Shown: in pieces, positions 45,963 through 59,191 of the stretch
How positions within the stretch are numbered: the first letter of the stretch is position 1
Layout: each line of letters begins with the position of its first letter
Assembly (NCBI RefSeq): GCF_019578655.1
Contig: NC_063265.1
Coordinates: forward strand, 17,532,285 to 17,596,284
Source: Ricinus communis
Taxonomy: Eukaryota; Streptophyta; Magnoliopsida; Malpighiales; Euphorbiaceae
Direction: 5' to 3'
DNA length: 64,000 nucleotides
Position numbers and translations under genes: made by a program
Notes under the pieces: generated by a model
The model's input: only the letters and a program-made list of their open reading frames with translations
Database searches by the model: none
What the model was told of the DNA's origin: nothing

Positions 45963-48900
45963 CTAGAAGAGCCAGGTTGATTGATCTTTAGCTCCTGATC
46001 CTTCCAACCATGTCTGATGCACGTGCATATAAGTTGCTTCGGCATTCTAAAACCAAGAAGATCGTTCACCTCAGACAAGAACTACATCAGCATTAACTAA
46101 ATGATTAATTTCAAATTTTACCTTTATAGTCATTATGGCAGTGTTCACACAACCTTGCTGCTCCTCACCTGCAAGAATTAATAAATGAACCACATGATGG
46201 AGAATAGAGAACGGGCTTAATAAGGAAAAAGCTTACGATTTAACAGGTAAGCGTCAAATATTTGTTAGCAGAAATGAAGGATGTATATATGGAAGAACCC
46301 AGATAGTTAACAAATAAAAGAATTGCACGAACTTTGGCCTTTATGCCCTAATATCTTACTAATACGAAGTATACTTCTAGTCACTTGGTTATGCTCTAAC
46401 AACCATAAATGATGATGTTTCTTAAATTTTACTCATATCAAGAGAATATATTTGCTAATTTAAAAGATGCCAGATAATCATTACAACAAATTCATGATCC
46501 TATCTTCCAATTATCACATTCTTACAAGTAGTTAGATACAGATGGCTTTAACTTTCAATGATTCTGTTTGTAAGAAGTCTGGAAGCAGTAGTCAAGTTCA
46601 CCTAGAGTGTTGCAGCATCTATGCTATACAAACTTGTGTACCATTATTTTGCCTGAATATATTGAGAAGTCTTGAATTAGTACAAGTTTAGCAGGTTTCA
46701 TTGGTGTGGCATTTCCAGCAACCACAGTCGTCAACCAAGGTGAAGGATCCACATGATCATACAGAGGAGAATCTAGAAGCATGCTGAACCAACGAAACAA
46801 CTTATACCTATTGACCTAGAATTTCTAAATCATAATTGTTTCTATTGACAATGGAACTACATAGAGTTTCATCCTAGCATATCTGAATATTCACCAAACT
46901 GCTTGATTGGACCCAAATAAAGATAATTAGTGTGTCAGCCTACAAGGCTTACAGCTGGGACATATGGAGACATTCTAAAGATAATATATAGCCCTTGGCG
47001 TAAAGAATTACTCCTGCACTCTGCTATAGGGGTGTTAGAGATCAAGTATTAAATGCTGTCTGACTGCCGAACTAGATGCATGAGTGCCCAGAAAACAAAA
47101 ATTTGAGAATTCGGTATGACAACCATAAAATTAGCCCCTAATGTGTTCAACAATAACCTGAAAAATAGACTATGTGAGAACCAAGGAATGGGAGCACCAT
47201 GCTGTCAACTAGCATTATAGATAAAACACGAGATACAAATGGGCAGCAAGCAACAGAGAGGACATATCATCATCATTATCAATTTAAAGTCTCACCGGAT
47301 AACTCCCACAGATTGAACTTCGCTAACCAAGTATCTGAACCAATCTTTGTAGATAATATCTTATCAACCCAAATCCGAAATGGTTTTCCCTGTTTGTCAC
47401 CATAGTGACTCCTGATCCTATTTATAGCATCATGAAGTGATAGTTCAACACCAGAGGGATGGACAAGGACACCGGATGAATCCTGCCACCAAATAGGATA
47501 TTGACCAGATTAGTATAAAACAGACAGGTTTGCTCAAGTACCCTGCAGGCAACATGGGACATGAACATGCATAACTCATACCTATTATTCCCCATATTTT
47601 AAAACATCCAAGAAAGGAAACAGCAAATAATCACCATAAGCATGATTACAGAACTATAAAAAGCAATGACCATTACAAATGCTCTAATACAAAATCTATC
47701 TTCACGAGGAGTATCTCAAATTTATAGCTTTTTCAAGAAATATCCCACCAATTTGACAATTTATGAAAACAATAACTATCCTTGCAAGATTATGACCCCC
47801 AACACTAGTAGTAGGGACATGGACACAGAGATTGCACCTTCTGTGTCAGAGTAAATGGGATAACCAAAGAATGGGACCTGACTATGTTAATTTATGTGAA
47901 TGATAAAGACAATATCTGAGATTACAAAGCCCTTCAATAGATAACAAGCAATGAATCAAATTGCACTCCTCCATTCGTCTAAACCTGCCATATTAGTTCA
48001 TCATGGAAAACCTAACTCTCCATAGTTTTAAATAAGTTCACTTTGAGCCTTGGCTCAGTAGTTAATTGGGTGAACTGGGATTGGTAGGATATCAAGTTCA
48101 AATATACACAGGGACTTGGCTCAGTAGTTGATTGGGTGCATTGGAATTGGCAAGATATCCGGTTCAGATATATATAGGGCCTTGGCTCAGTAGTTGATTG
48201 GGTGGGTTAGGATTGGCAAAATATCAGGTTCAGATATACATACTAAACAAAGAAACTAAACTCCAACTTCTGCACGCCATATATATCGCAACCTAAGAAG
48301 AAAAAGAGGACAATAGGCATACACAATCAGCTTTCATGCCTGCCATGTACATCTCACAATTTTCAACTTCTCCCCGCCTCCACTTCTCAAGGAACAAGAA
48401 AAAATTTACTACTGCCTTGCCAGGAGTAACAATTTCCAGCTCATGGTTTGAAAAGTCTATTGTATCCCTTGGAGAAGCATTTGGGCCAAGATTAAAATGA
48501 CCAATAGCTTGTATAATCCCAGCTGCACACCTCTCAGTTGCATGAATTATTTTAGGATTACTTTTAGCATTTTCTGCATACCACTGTAATAATTCTTCTT
48601 GTGCATTGCTGACCTGCGAAAAAACACATCCAAATAATGTTAAAGAGAGAAAAACTTGCAAAGTTAACCTCAAGTCCCAACACAGAAATATGGCTGAACA
48701 ATAACAATGATAAAAGAACTTGACAGTTCCTACCATAACACCATGGACATCTGGAATGCTGAATAGTTCAGCATCATTTCCAGAGTCACCACACACAAGA
48801 GTATTGATAGGTAGTTTTCCCTCAGTCTTAAACTTCTGATGCAAATATGCAAGAGCCTGTCCTTTGCCAGCACCTTGTGGAAGTATATCCAAATCCATTC

Positions 48901-49762
48901 CTCCGCTATAAATTATTTTAACATCCAACTGCAAATAAGAAGGAGAAAAAAGATCTAAGAGCTAAATGAACAGGTATAATAGTAGTTAACTCAAGTATTG
49001 AACTGTTCATGGTTCAAAACTGAAATGTTACCCCTCGTTTTGCGAATCTCTCCGAAAGCACCTTGGTTACTATCTGAGCCTTAGTTTTATCAACATAAAA
49101 GCTGACCTTGTGTGGCCGTTGCTCTGTTTCCGACTGCATTACCCATCACTTTAAATTACTCAGTGATAGAAAATACCAACACCCGGCCAAAAACGAGCGA
49201 CAAAAATCCCTTTTCAAGATAATTTCGCGAAGGAAAGTTTTGGAGAATAATCAATCAAACTACCAATTATTAAAGTAAAAGCCTTCAATAAGAGAACCAA
49301 TGCCATAATTTTTTAGTTATACCTGAAGAGTAAGTTCAGGAAACTTGCTTGTTTCCTCAGTGACTATGTTCCTATCCCATTTCTGATTAAGAACTTCATC
49401 CCAACCATCATCTGGAACCATCTTATTACCATATGTGATTTCAGTTCCCACAGACATTATAGTTATATCTGGTGTTAACATGGGCTTCTCTTTCCTCAGC
49501 TGCTTGTAAAGTGTAGGGGACCTTCCAGTGGAAAAGACCAGCAGAGAATCATGACGGTAATGTGCTTCCCATAATGCATTGAACCTAAGAAGGGACATAT
49601 TCTCCGGATCATGATGATCAACCTGCAACGAGAGAAACTTTTTCCATAAAACCACTAGAATATAAAAATGAAAATTAAGAGAAGCCAAGTTAGAAAAGCT
49701 ACCATTGTATGATCAAGATCAGAAACTATCATGAGGCGAGCAGGAGCTTTGAGCCGATCCAT
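45963..49762 (-). CDS. SPP: Sucrose-phosphatase (sucrose-6-phosphate phosphohydrolase), eight coding exons
   Basis: Coding exons are 49703-49762, 49323-49622, 49032-49133, 48734-48928, 48323-48613, 47296-47482, 46122-46168 and 45963-46046. The 421 residues match the usual plant length. The enzyme hydrolyses sucrose-6-phosphate, the last cytosolic step of sucrose synthesis, after sucrose-phosphate synthase. HAD motifs are intact: SDLDHTMVD (nucleophile D15, acid D17), VFSTGRS, the GAGKG lysine (K176) and [10 protein letters not shown] (D202, D206). The C-terminal S6PP_C domain starts near 260 and the chain ends [20 protein letters not shown]. Retained-intron frames near exons 4-5 and the last exon are not real extensions. 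A 5' UTR splice acceptor is visible at 49789 (gcag), so the leader contains an intron. Intron 5 carries a triplicated repeat. Confidence 0.96.
48049..48243. repeat. Three tandem copies of a 66-bp tRNA-like module in SPP intron 5
   Basis: Copies begin 'cttggctcagtagtt' at 48049, 48115 and 48181, exactly 66 bp apart, with about 80-90% identity by eye. Each has an A-box-like word TGGCTCAGTAGTTG. About 40 bp later comes a B-box-like word, GGTTCAGATAT in copies 2 and 3. They look like triplicated heads of a tRNA-derived SINE lying in + orientation, antisense to SPP. Confidence 0.75.
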
Positions 49763-51713
49763 TACTACCCTATTGCAATCCTTAACCCCTGCAATAAAGC
49801 CAGTGCCAACAATATCAATAAACTTCCATAACAATCCGAAATAGTAATACTATAAATTTTACTAAGATAGGTCACTAACATCAAACCGAACAAAACCTAA
49901 ATTGTAAAGAAAAATCACACAATCTAAGAGAATGCAACAGCAAAATTGAATGTGCCAACGGAAATGGAAAAAGAAAAAAAGAAAAAACAGAGACCCCAAA
50001 CAATACGTAATCGGAAGGTGAGAGCCTGTAACTGCTTTATGGCCTTTCAATAAGATAATATCACAAGGGAATTAGATCCAAATTCCTTGGCGCTTTTTCT
50101 TTTTTGTTAAATAATAATATAAAAAAAATGATAGGGAATGCTTAAGAATTTCTCAAAGAGAAAGAGGAGAGAGACAAAAGAGTTCATAAAAACTGAATTT
50201 GGAAACTTGTATGTAAAGGACAGGGACACATGGAGAAGTGGGGGCCACAAGTTTGGATTCGACGGTGATGTTGGTGGTGACGGTGAACATTGATGATCTT
50301 GATGAAAGATCGGACGACCAGTAAAAAAGAAATGAAGATAAAAAATAAAGAATATAAATTACAAAAAGAGCATATTCTCGACTTTTTTTTAAGTTGATAT
50401 AATTTTATTTCCTTATGTCTATATTCATTGATTTAAAAATTTAATACAGCCGATAACTGCTTTTAATTTTTTTAGACGTTATTAATTTTTTATTATTATT
50501 AATAACAACTTATCTAAATTAATTTTTATATATCTTAAAATAAATAATTATTATTTTCAAATTATTTTTAATAGTTAAATAAATATAATATTAAAAATTA
50601 CAGTATTCAAAATTAAAAAAATTTATTAGTAGAATTTAAATTAAATTTTTATTTTTAAAATAAATTTTATAAATATTTTTAATAATAAATATAATTAAAC
50701 TAAAAATTAACTATAAAAATAATATAAATTATTTTATTAATTTGATTAAATATAGTATAATAAAATAAAATATATTTAACAATAAATTATACATTCAATG
50801 GTTATTTAACATATTAATAGCAATCGCTAATAAAATTTTACTAAACGGTTTAGTTTATTAGCCATTAGCTACTAGCTATCAGCCATCAGCCACCAACTCC
50901 ATTGATAAACCAAACATGCCATTGTATAATAATTATTATTATTTTAATTAAAAATAATAACTATAATGATTAAAAATACAAATAATTTAGAAATATCTAA
51001 AAGTATTTTTCAAGATGTTAATATTTCAATTAAAATTAATGAAAGAAAACAAAATTATTTTAAAAATAACTAGTAATTATTTTCTTAATTATATGCAAAA
51101 CTGACAGTACAAATAAAATTAATATTTTATGTAATTAGGATTAGAAAACATGCATTTTTCTTGTTTGAGTTATATATTTTTATACAATAAATATATTATT
51201 ATTATTAAAAATATAATTAAAATACTTTTTAGAATTGGAAATAACTATTTGACATTTTAAAATTTATTTTTAATATTTATTCTATACTTAAATAGTCATT
51301 TCACGTTTTTAGTATTTTATTTATATATATTTATTTATGAATTTAAAGTTTATATGCTTTGAATAGAGTAAAAGTTAGTTTAATATTTTACATAATTAAA
51401 TTTATGTGGAATTGATTATATCTAAATTAAATTTTAATAAATAAATATAACTTTTAAATAAATTTTACATTAGTAAGTCAATATATTTAATAATATCAAA
51501 AATTCCTTTTAATTTTATTATTTTATTTTATTTTCTTTTGGTGACTTTTTTCTTAAATCAAATAAATTTTTTTTTTTTTTATAAATTCTAACCAGAAATA
51601 ACATTAATCTTAACATTTCAATTTTCAATTTTTAACAATAGTATTACAAAAATTAAATGACAATACGTACTATTTTTAATTTAGAAAAGAGAGCGTATAG
51701 TATTTTTAAGAAA

Positions 51714-51747
<34 letters not shown>

Positions 51748-52899
51748 AAAGAAATTCAGTTGAAATTTTATCAAAAAAAATAAAATAATGAATCATGTAA
51801 TCATGGCAAATTACATCTCAGACCAATCTGTATGTAGCATCATGATTCAGGATCACAAAATAAAGAAAAGAACATGCTTCACTTGAGCTTTGAGAATAGA
51901 ACCAAATTTAGCATAAAAGGAGGAAAGAGACCACCTTTTTCAAAATTGTATTTATTTTTGGTGACATTTTTATTTGTTTGTAATATTTATAATTTTAATT
52001 ATATTTATTTTATTTTATTTTTATATTAAAAAATAATCATAATTATATTAATTTCTCTAACAAAATTTAAATATATAATTCTTTTAATTAAAATTATTTG
52101 AAAAATTTACATCAATGGTTTAGTTTTTATATTTGTTTGATTTTTCTAATTATAATTTTAATATAATGAATATTAAAAGAAAAATAAAGAATTAATTTTT
52201 TATTTTATATAAGATTCTTTAATATAATATTTTATTTAAATTCTCAATATTCTGTAGGTGATTTTTAATTATTCTTTAAAGACAATTTCATATTTTTATA
52301 AAATATCATATTTATCTTTTATATAACATTAAATTTTTGTTGTCATACATGTTTACATATAATAAGTTATAGATTCATTAAATATGAATTATAAGTACAT
52401 TGGTAGTAGAATGTTATATGTATAATAAATCTATAATCTATAATTTATGAATTTGTTATTTTTAACATATGAACCTATAGTTTTATGGTTGATATTTATA
52501 GATTTTACTTATGAATTTGTGTTCATAATCTATAGTTGTGTTTTGTATTTATAATTATTAATGTAAGATTATTAAAAATAATAATAATAAAATATTAATA
52601 TATTATTACAAAATAAGTTCAATATTGTAGCAAAAGATATACAATAGCTAAAAACATAAATAAAACAGAAAGTAATAATAATTATTAATTATAATGTACT
52701 AAAAAATAAGAAAAGAAAATTAAAGTCTATATATACATGTGTGTGTGAAAGTAGATAAAAAGGACAAAATGAGAAGTCATTTTTGTATGTCTTTTTCTCT
52801 TGAGTTCATCATATAACAATTAAATCACAGCCCAACCAGAAATAAAATATTATAAAATAAAAGGAAAATTTATATATATATATAGGAAAGCGGTGGCAA
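49763..52899. other. SPP leader and promoter, then a long AT-rich spacer
   Basis: 49763-49788 is 5' UTR, followed (leftwards in the gene) by a UTR intron and promoter to about 50350. 50.35-52.9 kb is over 80% AT with no gene. At about 50810-50935 the phrase 'agctatcagccatcagccac' and 'ccaaacatgcc' resemble one end of a common plant MITE, but the other end was not found. Confidence 0.45.
51716..51745. repeat. (AT)n microsatellite
   Basis: About 14 uninterrupted AT units, read directly. Confidence 0.9.
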
Positions 52900-53520
52900 A
52901 ATTCTTCTTTACAGTCAATCATTTTTATAATTTTTTTTATATATATTTTTTGGAACTAAACTATAATTTTTTTGATATTTTATTGGTATTCTTTTAGTTT
53001 ATTTTTGTTATTATTAAATAGTTTTTTTTAATTAAATTTTTATGTACTTTAAATTATATCTAATATATTTTTGACATATTATGATATATTTTCTAAAACA
53101 TATATATTTATATCATCAAAATATACTAGTTGTTATAAAAATACATAAAATCATTCAATTTATGAATACTAAACATAAAAAATATATAAAATAAATACAA
53201 TAAATCTACATCATTTAGCTGATGTTACAGTAACACAGTTTAAAATAATATCATTTTAGTATTTTTTAGATATTTTTTAGATAAAATTTTAAAAATAAAA
53301 TTCATAATAATATATGTTAAAATAAATAAACTTCACATATCCTTTAAATATACTTTTAATATTTTTTTAATAAGATTCTAAAAAAATAAAAGCTCGCTTC
53401 TCAATAATTTAATATTTTTTTGATATTTTGTAGTTATACCGTTGGTATATTATTGTATAAATAAAAAAATTTGAAAAAAAAAAACTAAAAAAAGAAGTTT
53501 GACCATTAAAATATTAAAAA
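52900..53520. repeat. AT-rich dispersed repeat (copy 2 of the 32-kb family)
   Basis: It is collinear with about 32100-32700. Shared landmarks are 'tatatcatcaaaatatacta', 'aataaatc' before a '(g/t)ttagct' or '(g/t)tggct' word, and 'aattcataataatat'. Only one to two copies of the internal tandem unit are present here. It is non-coding. Confidence 0.55.
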
Positions 53521-53599
53521 AAAAAAAAGTGCCTGTGAAAATTCTTCAGTAAAATATTGACCTCTACAATTGATATGACCTATGAGCCATAGCTCGCAG

Positions 53600-53700
53600 T
53601 TGCGCCAATTGGCTTAGTTGGGTTGGTAAGACTCTTACTTTTGAAAATAAAGATTTCGAGTTTAAGAAGGGGTTAATCCCTCGTAAAGTAAAAAGTTAAC
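53600..53700 (+). repeat. SINE-like (tRNA-derived) remnant upstream of CRTISO
   Basis: The A-box-like word TGGCTTAGTTGG (53612-53623) matches the pol III consensus TRGCNNAGTNGG. About 45 bp on, 'gatttcgagtttaag' resembles a degenerate B box. No tail or target-site duplication was delimited. It lies about 400 bp upstream of the CRTISO start codon, outside the likely core promoter. Confidence 0.4.
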
Positions 53701-54096
53701 GAAAATGCGTAAGATTCACAGTGAATACTAACTATATTTCCTGTTATAGAAAGACAAAACAAAACGAGAAACGCAAGAACCGCTATATGATATAATATGA
53801 CAACTTTCCTTTAAGGTACTAATAATTTTGTCTGTGTCTTCCCTCCATAGTGTAAGAATCATGACATGGAATCCAAACCCAACTCACTCTCCACTACTCA
53901 ATTTCATTTCCATTTCAGCAATATAACACCCAATTCTCCCCCCACTTCTCTGTAATAAACAAAACCACCAACTCTAAGTTCTTCACCCACTAAAACTCCT
54001 TACCAAATTGATTGCTTCAATACCCACAAACCAAAACTTCATAAATTCACTTTCTTGAGCAGCTTCGTATTGCAATTTCTGTAGGTACTTGGCGAG

Positions 54097-57000
54097 ATGA
54101 GTTTAGCTTTCAGTAGCACAGTTCAATTTGGTAGTTTTGGACCCAGAAGCCAGAAACATGGATTTTTCTCTTTTGAAACTTCCAAAGTCTCATACCTTTT
54201 CAATCTCAGTAACATCAATTCAGGGTGGTTATGCAATTCCACGTCCAGAAATTTAGAATATAGAAGTGCAAGTTTCAATAGTAATAACAAGTTTAGGTCT
54301 TGCAAGGTGAAGAGGAACTTGGCTTTGAGGACAAAGTCAGTGTTGAGTGTGAATAAAAAAGTGGATATACAGGGGAATAGAGGAGTAAGCAAATTTGATG
54401 CTATTGTTATTGGTTCTGGGATTGGTGGTTTGGTTGCTGCTACACAGCTGGCTGTGAAGGGAGCTAGGGTTTTGGTTTTGGAGAAGTATGTGATTCCTGG
54501 TGGGAGCTCTGGTTATTATGAGAGGGATGGTTATACTTTTGATGTTGGGTCTTCAGTTATGTTTGGCTTCAGTGATAAGGTCAGTTGTCATTTTGAATTC
54601 TTATGTTGTCTCTGTGACGGTTTATGTATTAGTGATTAGATTGATAGTATAGGATTGGATTTGACTATTATTTTTGTATATGTTATGTGGATTTTGAATT
54701 CTAGGATGACCATTTTGAAAATGAGGAAGAGCTATGCGTCAGACTCGTATTAAACTGAAACAAAAGGATGCACTTAGATGAATATAGAGTATGTTTAAAT
54801 CTGTTAAACTAGATGCTTATTTTCCATTATATGATGAGGCCCACGATATCTCCACCTTTCTAGTTTATATTTACTGTTTACTGTGTTGAATTATCAGTCA
54901 TTTCAGAGTTTTCACATACCTCAACTATCTGCAGGGCAACCTAAATTTGATAACCCAAGCATTGGCAGCAGTTGGTCGTAAGATGGAGGTGATTCCTGAT
55001 CCAAGTACTGTCCATTTCCATCTACCCAATAATCTTTCTGTTCGAGTTCACAGAGAGTACAGTGACTTTGTCTCGGAACTTATTACTAGATTTCCCCATG
55101 AAGAGCAAGGGATTCTTAAATTCTATGGTGAATGTTGGAAGGTATTGAGGTGACTGCAAAGTACTATGGTTATTTTCTCTTGTGCCCATAGTCCTTAACT
55201 TTATGACTTGTATGTATGAATAGATATTCAATGCCTTAAATTCATTGGAATTGAAGTCACTGGAGGAGCCAATTTACCTGTTTGGGCAGTTCTTTCAGAA
55301 GCCTCTTGAATGCTTGACACTGGGTATTAGTTTCATTCTATCCTTTTCTTTGAATCTCAAAAGTAGAATAGATACCTACATTCTCCAGTGAGAATATCTT
55401 TGGGCTATCATCTACCTAAGGAAATCTGTTACGTGTTCACATTTTCTATATATATACATAAATATATACATGTATGTATATGTTGCAGCATATCATATGT
55501 TTCTTCTGGAAACAGCCATAAGTTTGTACCCTAGAATTATGGAGCATTCACTGATATCACAAAGTTTGATAGGTTAAGAAAAAATGCTGTGAATTGTACA
55601 TAATAAGAGGATCTGCTACAAGTGATTAAGATGATCTTCTTGCTTATGTTGTAGGACTATCAAGAGTGAAAGTAACATTAATTTGGTTGCTGGTTCCTTT
55701 CTGTATACCTACTTATACATCCTATTAGGGGGCAACGCATGCATGAATCTCTGATTTTGCGTCTCTTTTTGCCATTCCTGCCAGTGCCATCATTAAATCC
55801 TGATATTCTAGCTTGTATAGAATGAAGGGAACCATACAATGCATCTGGTACGTTGTGTCCTCTGACATAGTAAATTATAGGTGGACCACACTTGATTGCA
55901 AAAGGGAGCACAGCACTGAGCATGTAATTGTTTCACCCGTCATAATGGTTCTGTTTCTGCAGCTTATTACCTGCCGCAAAATGCTGGAGACGTAGCTCGA
56001 AAATACATAAAGGACCCTGAGTTATTATCTTTTATTGACGCGGAGGTGTGATAACTTTAACAATGAAATAAAAGTGGAATTCATTATTTGATCTTTAGGG
56101 ATCGGCAAAGAACATGACCCACATTCTTACAGAAACATTTTTAAATTCTGCTCATCTGCAGTGTTTTATTGTCAGCACAGTTAATGCGTTGCAGACACCA
56201 ATGATTAATGCAGCCATGGTAAGCTATATTAATACATTTTGATTTGAGTTATAAATGTTCTCCTTTTTATTGATTCTATTAATTTTTTCCGCATCAGGTC
56301 CTATGTGATAGGCATTTTGGAGGAATTAACTATCCTGTTGGTGGTGTTGGTGGAATTGCAAAGTCTTTGGTGAACGGTCTGGTTGATCAGGGGAGTGAAA
56401 TTCTGTACAAGGCAAACGTGACTAACATTATACTGGAGCATGGAAAGGCTGTGAGTTTCACTTTTTCAAAAACATTAGATATCTTTCTTTGGTGGCTTTA
56501 TATGTAGAGATGATTTTATAGTCTTCTAATTTTTAGTTGAATTTCTTAGGTGGGAGTGAGGCTGTCAGATGGAAGAGAGATCTTTGCCAAAACCATAATA
56601 TCAAATGCTACTAGATGGGATACCTTTGGTTAGCATTAGCAAGAAGCTTCTTCAAATTTTCAGTGACTTAATTTGACAAAGTTCTGTGCTCCTAGTATCT
56701 CAATTCTTACAAACTAGTCAATTGTCTTTTAGGGAAGTTGTTAAAAGGTGAAAAGCTTCCACAAGAAGAAGAGAACTTTCAGAAAGTTTATGTCAAGGCT
56801 CCATCCTTTCTTTCCATTCACATGGGTGTTAAAGCTGAGGTTCTGCCTCCAGATACAGATTGCCATCATTTTGTGCTTGAGGTACGTCTATTCTCTGTTA
56901 GCTTAGCAGTAGTGAGAGCAGTTCACATCAATTACTGGTGAAATTTTTCAAGAAATATCATCCTGATATGCCTTTTATGATGTCTTTCCTTTCTGTTGTA

Positions 57001-58486
57001 GAATGACTGGGCGAGATTACAGGAGCCTTATGGCAGTATATTTTTAAGCATTCCAACTGTCCTCGATCCATCGCTAGCCCCTGCAGGGCACCATATTCTT
57101 CACATATTCACGACTTCTTCAATTGAAGACTGGGAGGTAACTTTAACCATATGCTTCAATGCCAAAAAGTTACATCTAAGGCTCGCCTTACTGCCTCAGA
57201 ACCCTTCCTTCCACTATGAATTTCTGGATTTATGTTTAGGGACTCCCTGTAAAGGATTATGAGGCAAAGAAGCAGCTGGTTGCAGACAAAATTATAGGCA
57301 GATTGGAGAAGGAACTGTTTCCAGGGCTCAGATCATCAATTGCTTTTATGGAGGTACATATTGCACGCATGTTAGTTTTTTAAATTCTTTGAAGGATGTT
57401 CACTCCCATTTCGATGGCCAATGCAAAGAAAGTTATCTTGTCCTACTGAACTCAAATCCTTAGAGGTGAAAATGGATGCCAGACTGGATTCAAGCAGTCG
57501 ATTAGTGCTTTTCTGAGTTAATTGAAGAGGGTGTGACTGAAAATGGTTAACTAAATCCTTATTCTCCTCTTTCAACGTTGATGCTTGAAGAAGTTGTTCT
57601 CTTTACACTTTTTTATGCTGTTAGGCCAACATACAGACTTGGCAGTTCTGAACTGTACCAGTGGGAGCTTATTTAAAACTGTTGGCAAACGCAATAACCT
57701 GCTTTAGGTATTTGATGTTATTTACATTTTAAAAGCTAATTTTTAAATTAAATTTTCCTGGTAGGTGGGGTCACCCAAGACACACAGGCGGTATCTAGCT
57801 CGTGATAAAGGTACTTATGGACCAATGCCATGCAGAACTCCTAAAGGCTTATTGGGAATGCCATTCAATACAACAGTAAGTACAAATGGCCTCTGATAAA
57901 TGATGCAATGCATGTAGTTTATGCTATCTCTGAAGCTGAATGAGATTGGATCATGTGAATGAGAATGAAAAATTTCAGGCTATAGATGGTCTTTACTGTG
58001 TTGGAGATAGCTGTTTTCCAGGACAGGGTGTAATAGCTGTAGCCTTTTCAGGAGTAATGTGTGCTCATCGTGTAGCTGCTGATATTGGTAAGCGAATCTC
58101 CATCTAAAATAGGTTTCTGTTGCTTGAAAATGACTAGAATGATTCTGCTGCTCATCTACTGTATCATGTCTAAATCTAGTTTGAGTAGAATTTTGATTTT
58201 AGATGTGTGCCTGTGCTGGTCCAGTTCTACAATATTGGATACATATTGCCTGCTGAGAATAGCAACCTCCTTAAACATCATCTATTACTTTCCTAGCCTC
58301 ATTTCGTCAGTCTCTTACCATGTGCATGGATAGAGAAATTAAATGAACCATTGGTTATTGAAAGAAAAAGGATGGAAATTTCCTCTTTTCTTTACTTCTC
58401 GTTTTATCACAGGACTGGAGAAAAAGTCCCCTGTAATGGATGCTGCTCTCCTTCGACTTCTTGGCTGGTTAAGGACATTGGCATGA
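54097..58486 (+). CDS. CRTISO: Carotenoid isomerase (prolycopene isomerase), chloroplastic, 13 exons
   Basis: Exons are 54097-54579, 54935-55141, 55224-55323, 55963-56045, 56162-56218, 56298-56450, 56550-56628, 56733-56881, 57002-57136, 57240-57353, 57765-57875, 57979-58087 and 58413-58486, giving 617 residues (tomato CRTISO is about 615). The Ser-rich, acid-poor N-terminus of about 85 residues is a chloroplast transit peptide. The FAD dinucleotide fold follows at about 101-130 with GSGIGG (106-111). Near the C-terminus is the FAD-end motif [26 protein letters not shown] converts the cis bonds of prolycopene (tetra-cis) to all-trans-lycopene in plastids, using reduced FAD, upstream of the lycopene cyclases. 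All junctions are GT..AG and frames join without stops. The gene converges on the ABCG gene. Confidence 0.96.
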
Positions 58487-59191
58487 GTTGTCTAATGGGA
58501 AGAAACACAACTTGCCACGTAACATTCTTGCTCCTATATTGCGGAGTGGCAATGACCTACAACAGACTAATGCCAAATGAAAATTTCCTGACCGTTGAAG
58601 GCAGGCACTACTACATGGCTTCCAACAAATTTTCTAAGTAGAATCATCGTGTACTTGTTAGGCGTCACCAACATGTATAGAGCCGCAAGGTGGTCTTTCT
58701 TACTGTTTTAGGAAAAGGAAAAACAATCTGCTTCTTTCCCTGTATGTATTCAAGTGGTGACCCTGAAAATTTTCTTGGAAATAAATATATTAGCTCAGGT
58801 TCTATTGAATTGCTGCATTATCTATCCTCTAAAACTTCGGAAGAAAATTACTATATTCAGTTAAATGGGCTACTGATCTTTAGTTAGGTTTGACAAATAT
58901 TACATCACTGCATAGAAAGAAAACCAAAAAGAAAAGGAAAGATCGGCGCGTGAACATGAGCTTCTGGCAGTGTAATGGCATAAGTATTTGGCCACAAGAA
59001 AATCTTCTTATCCTCTGTTGGTGCTGTTACAACGGAAAGAACCTAATAGGGGCAAAATTCTGACGGTGAGATTATGTGTCCTTGCCGGTTCTATTTAAAC
59101 GCCCTGGATGTGAACCTTTGCAGTATATCCCTTGGAGCGGTAAGAAATGGAGGATAATTGTCACTGTTTATGTTCCTCTGAAACCTGTGTC
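58487..59191. other. Convergent intergenic region between CRTISO and the ABCG gene
   Basis: This 705-bp stretch contains both 3' UTRs. No third gene is seen; short open frames (for example 58690-58887) lack recognisable features. Confidence 0.6.

Noticed and set aside
48293..48322. Extension of SPP exon 5 to the in-frame stop
   Set aside because: The GT donor after TGT and exon 6 starting DSSGV restore the conserved C-terminal domain, so the extension is retained intron.
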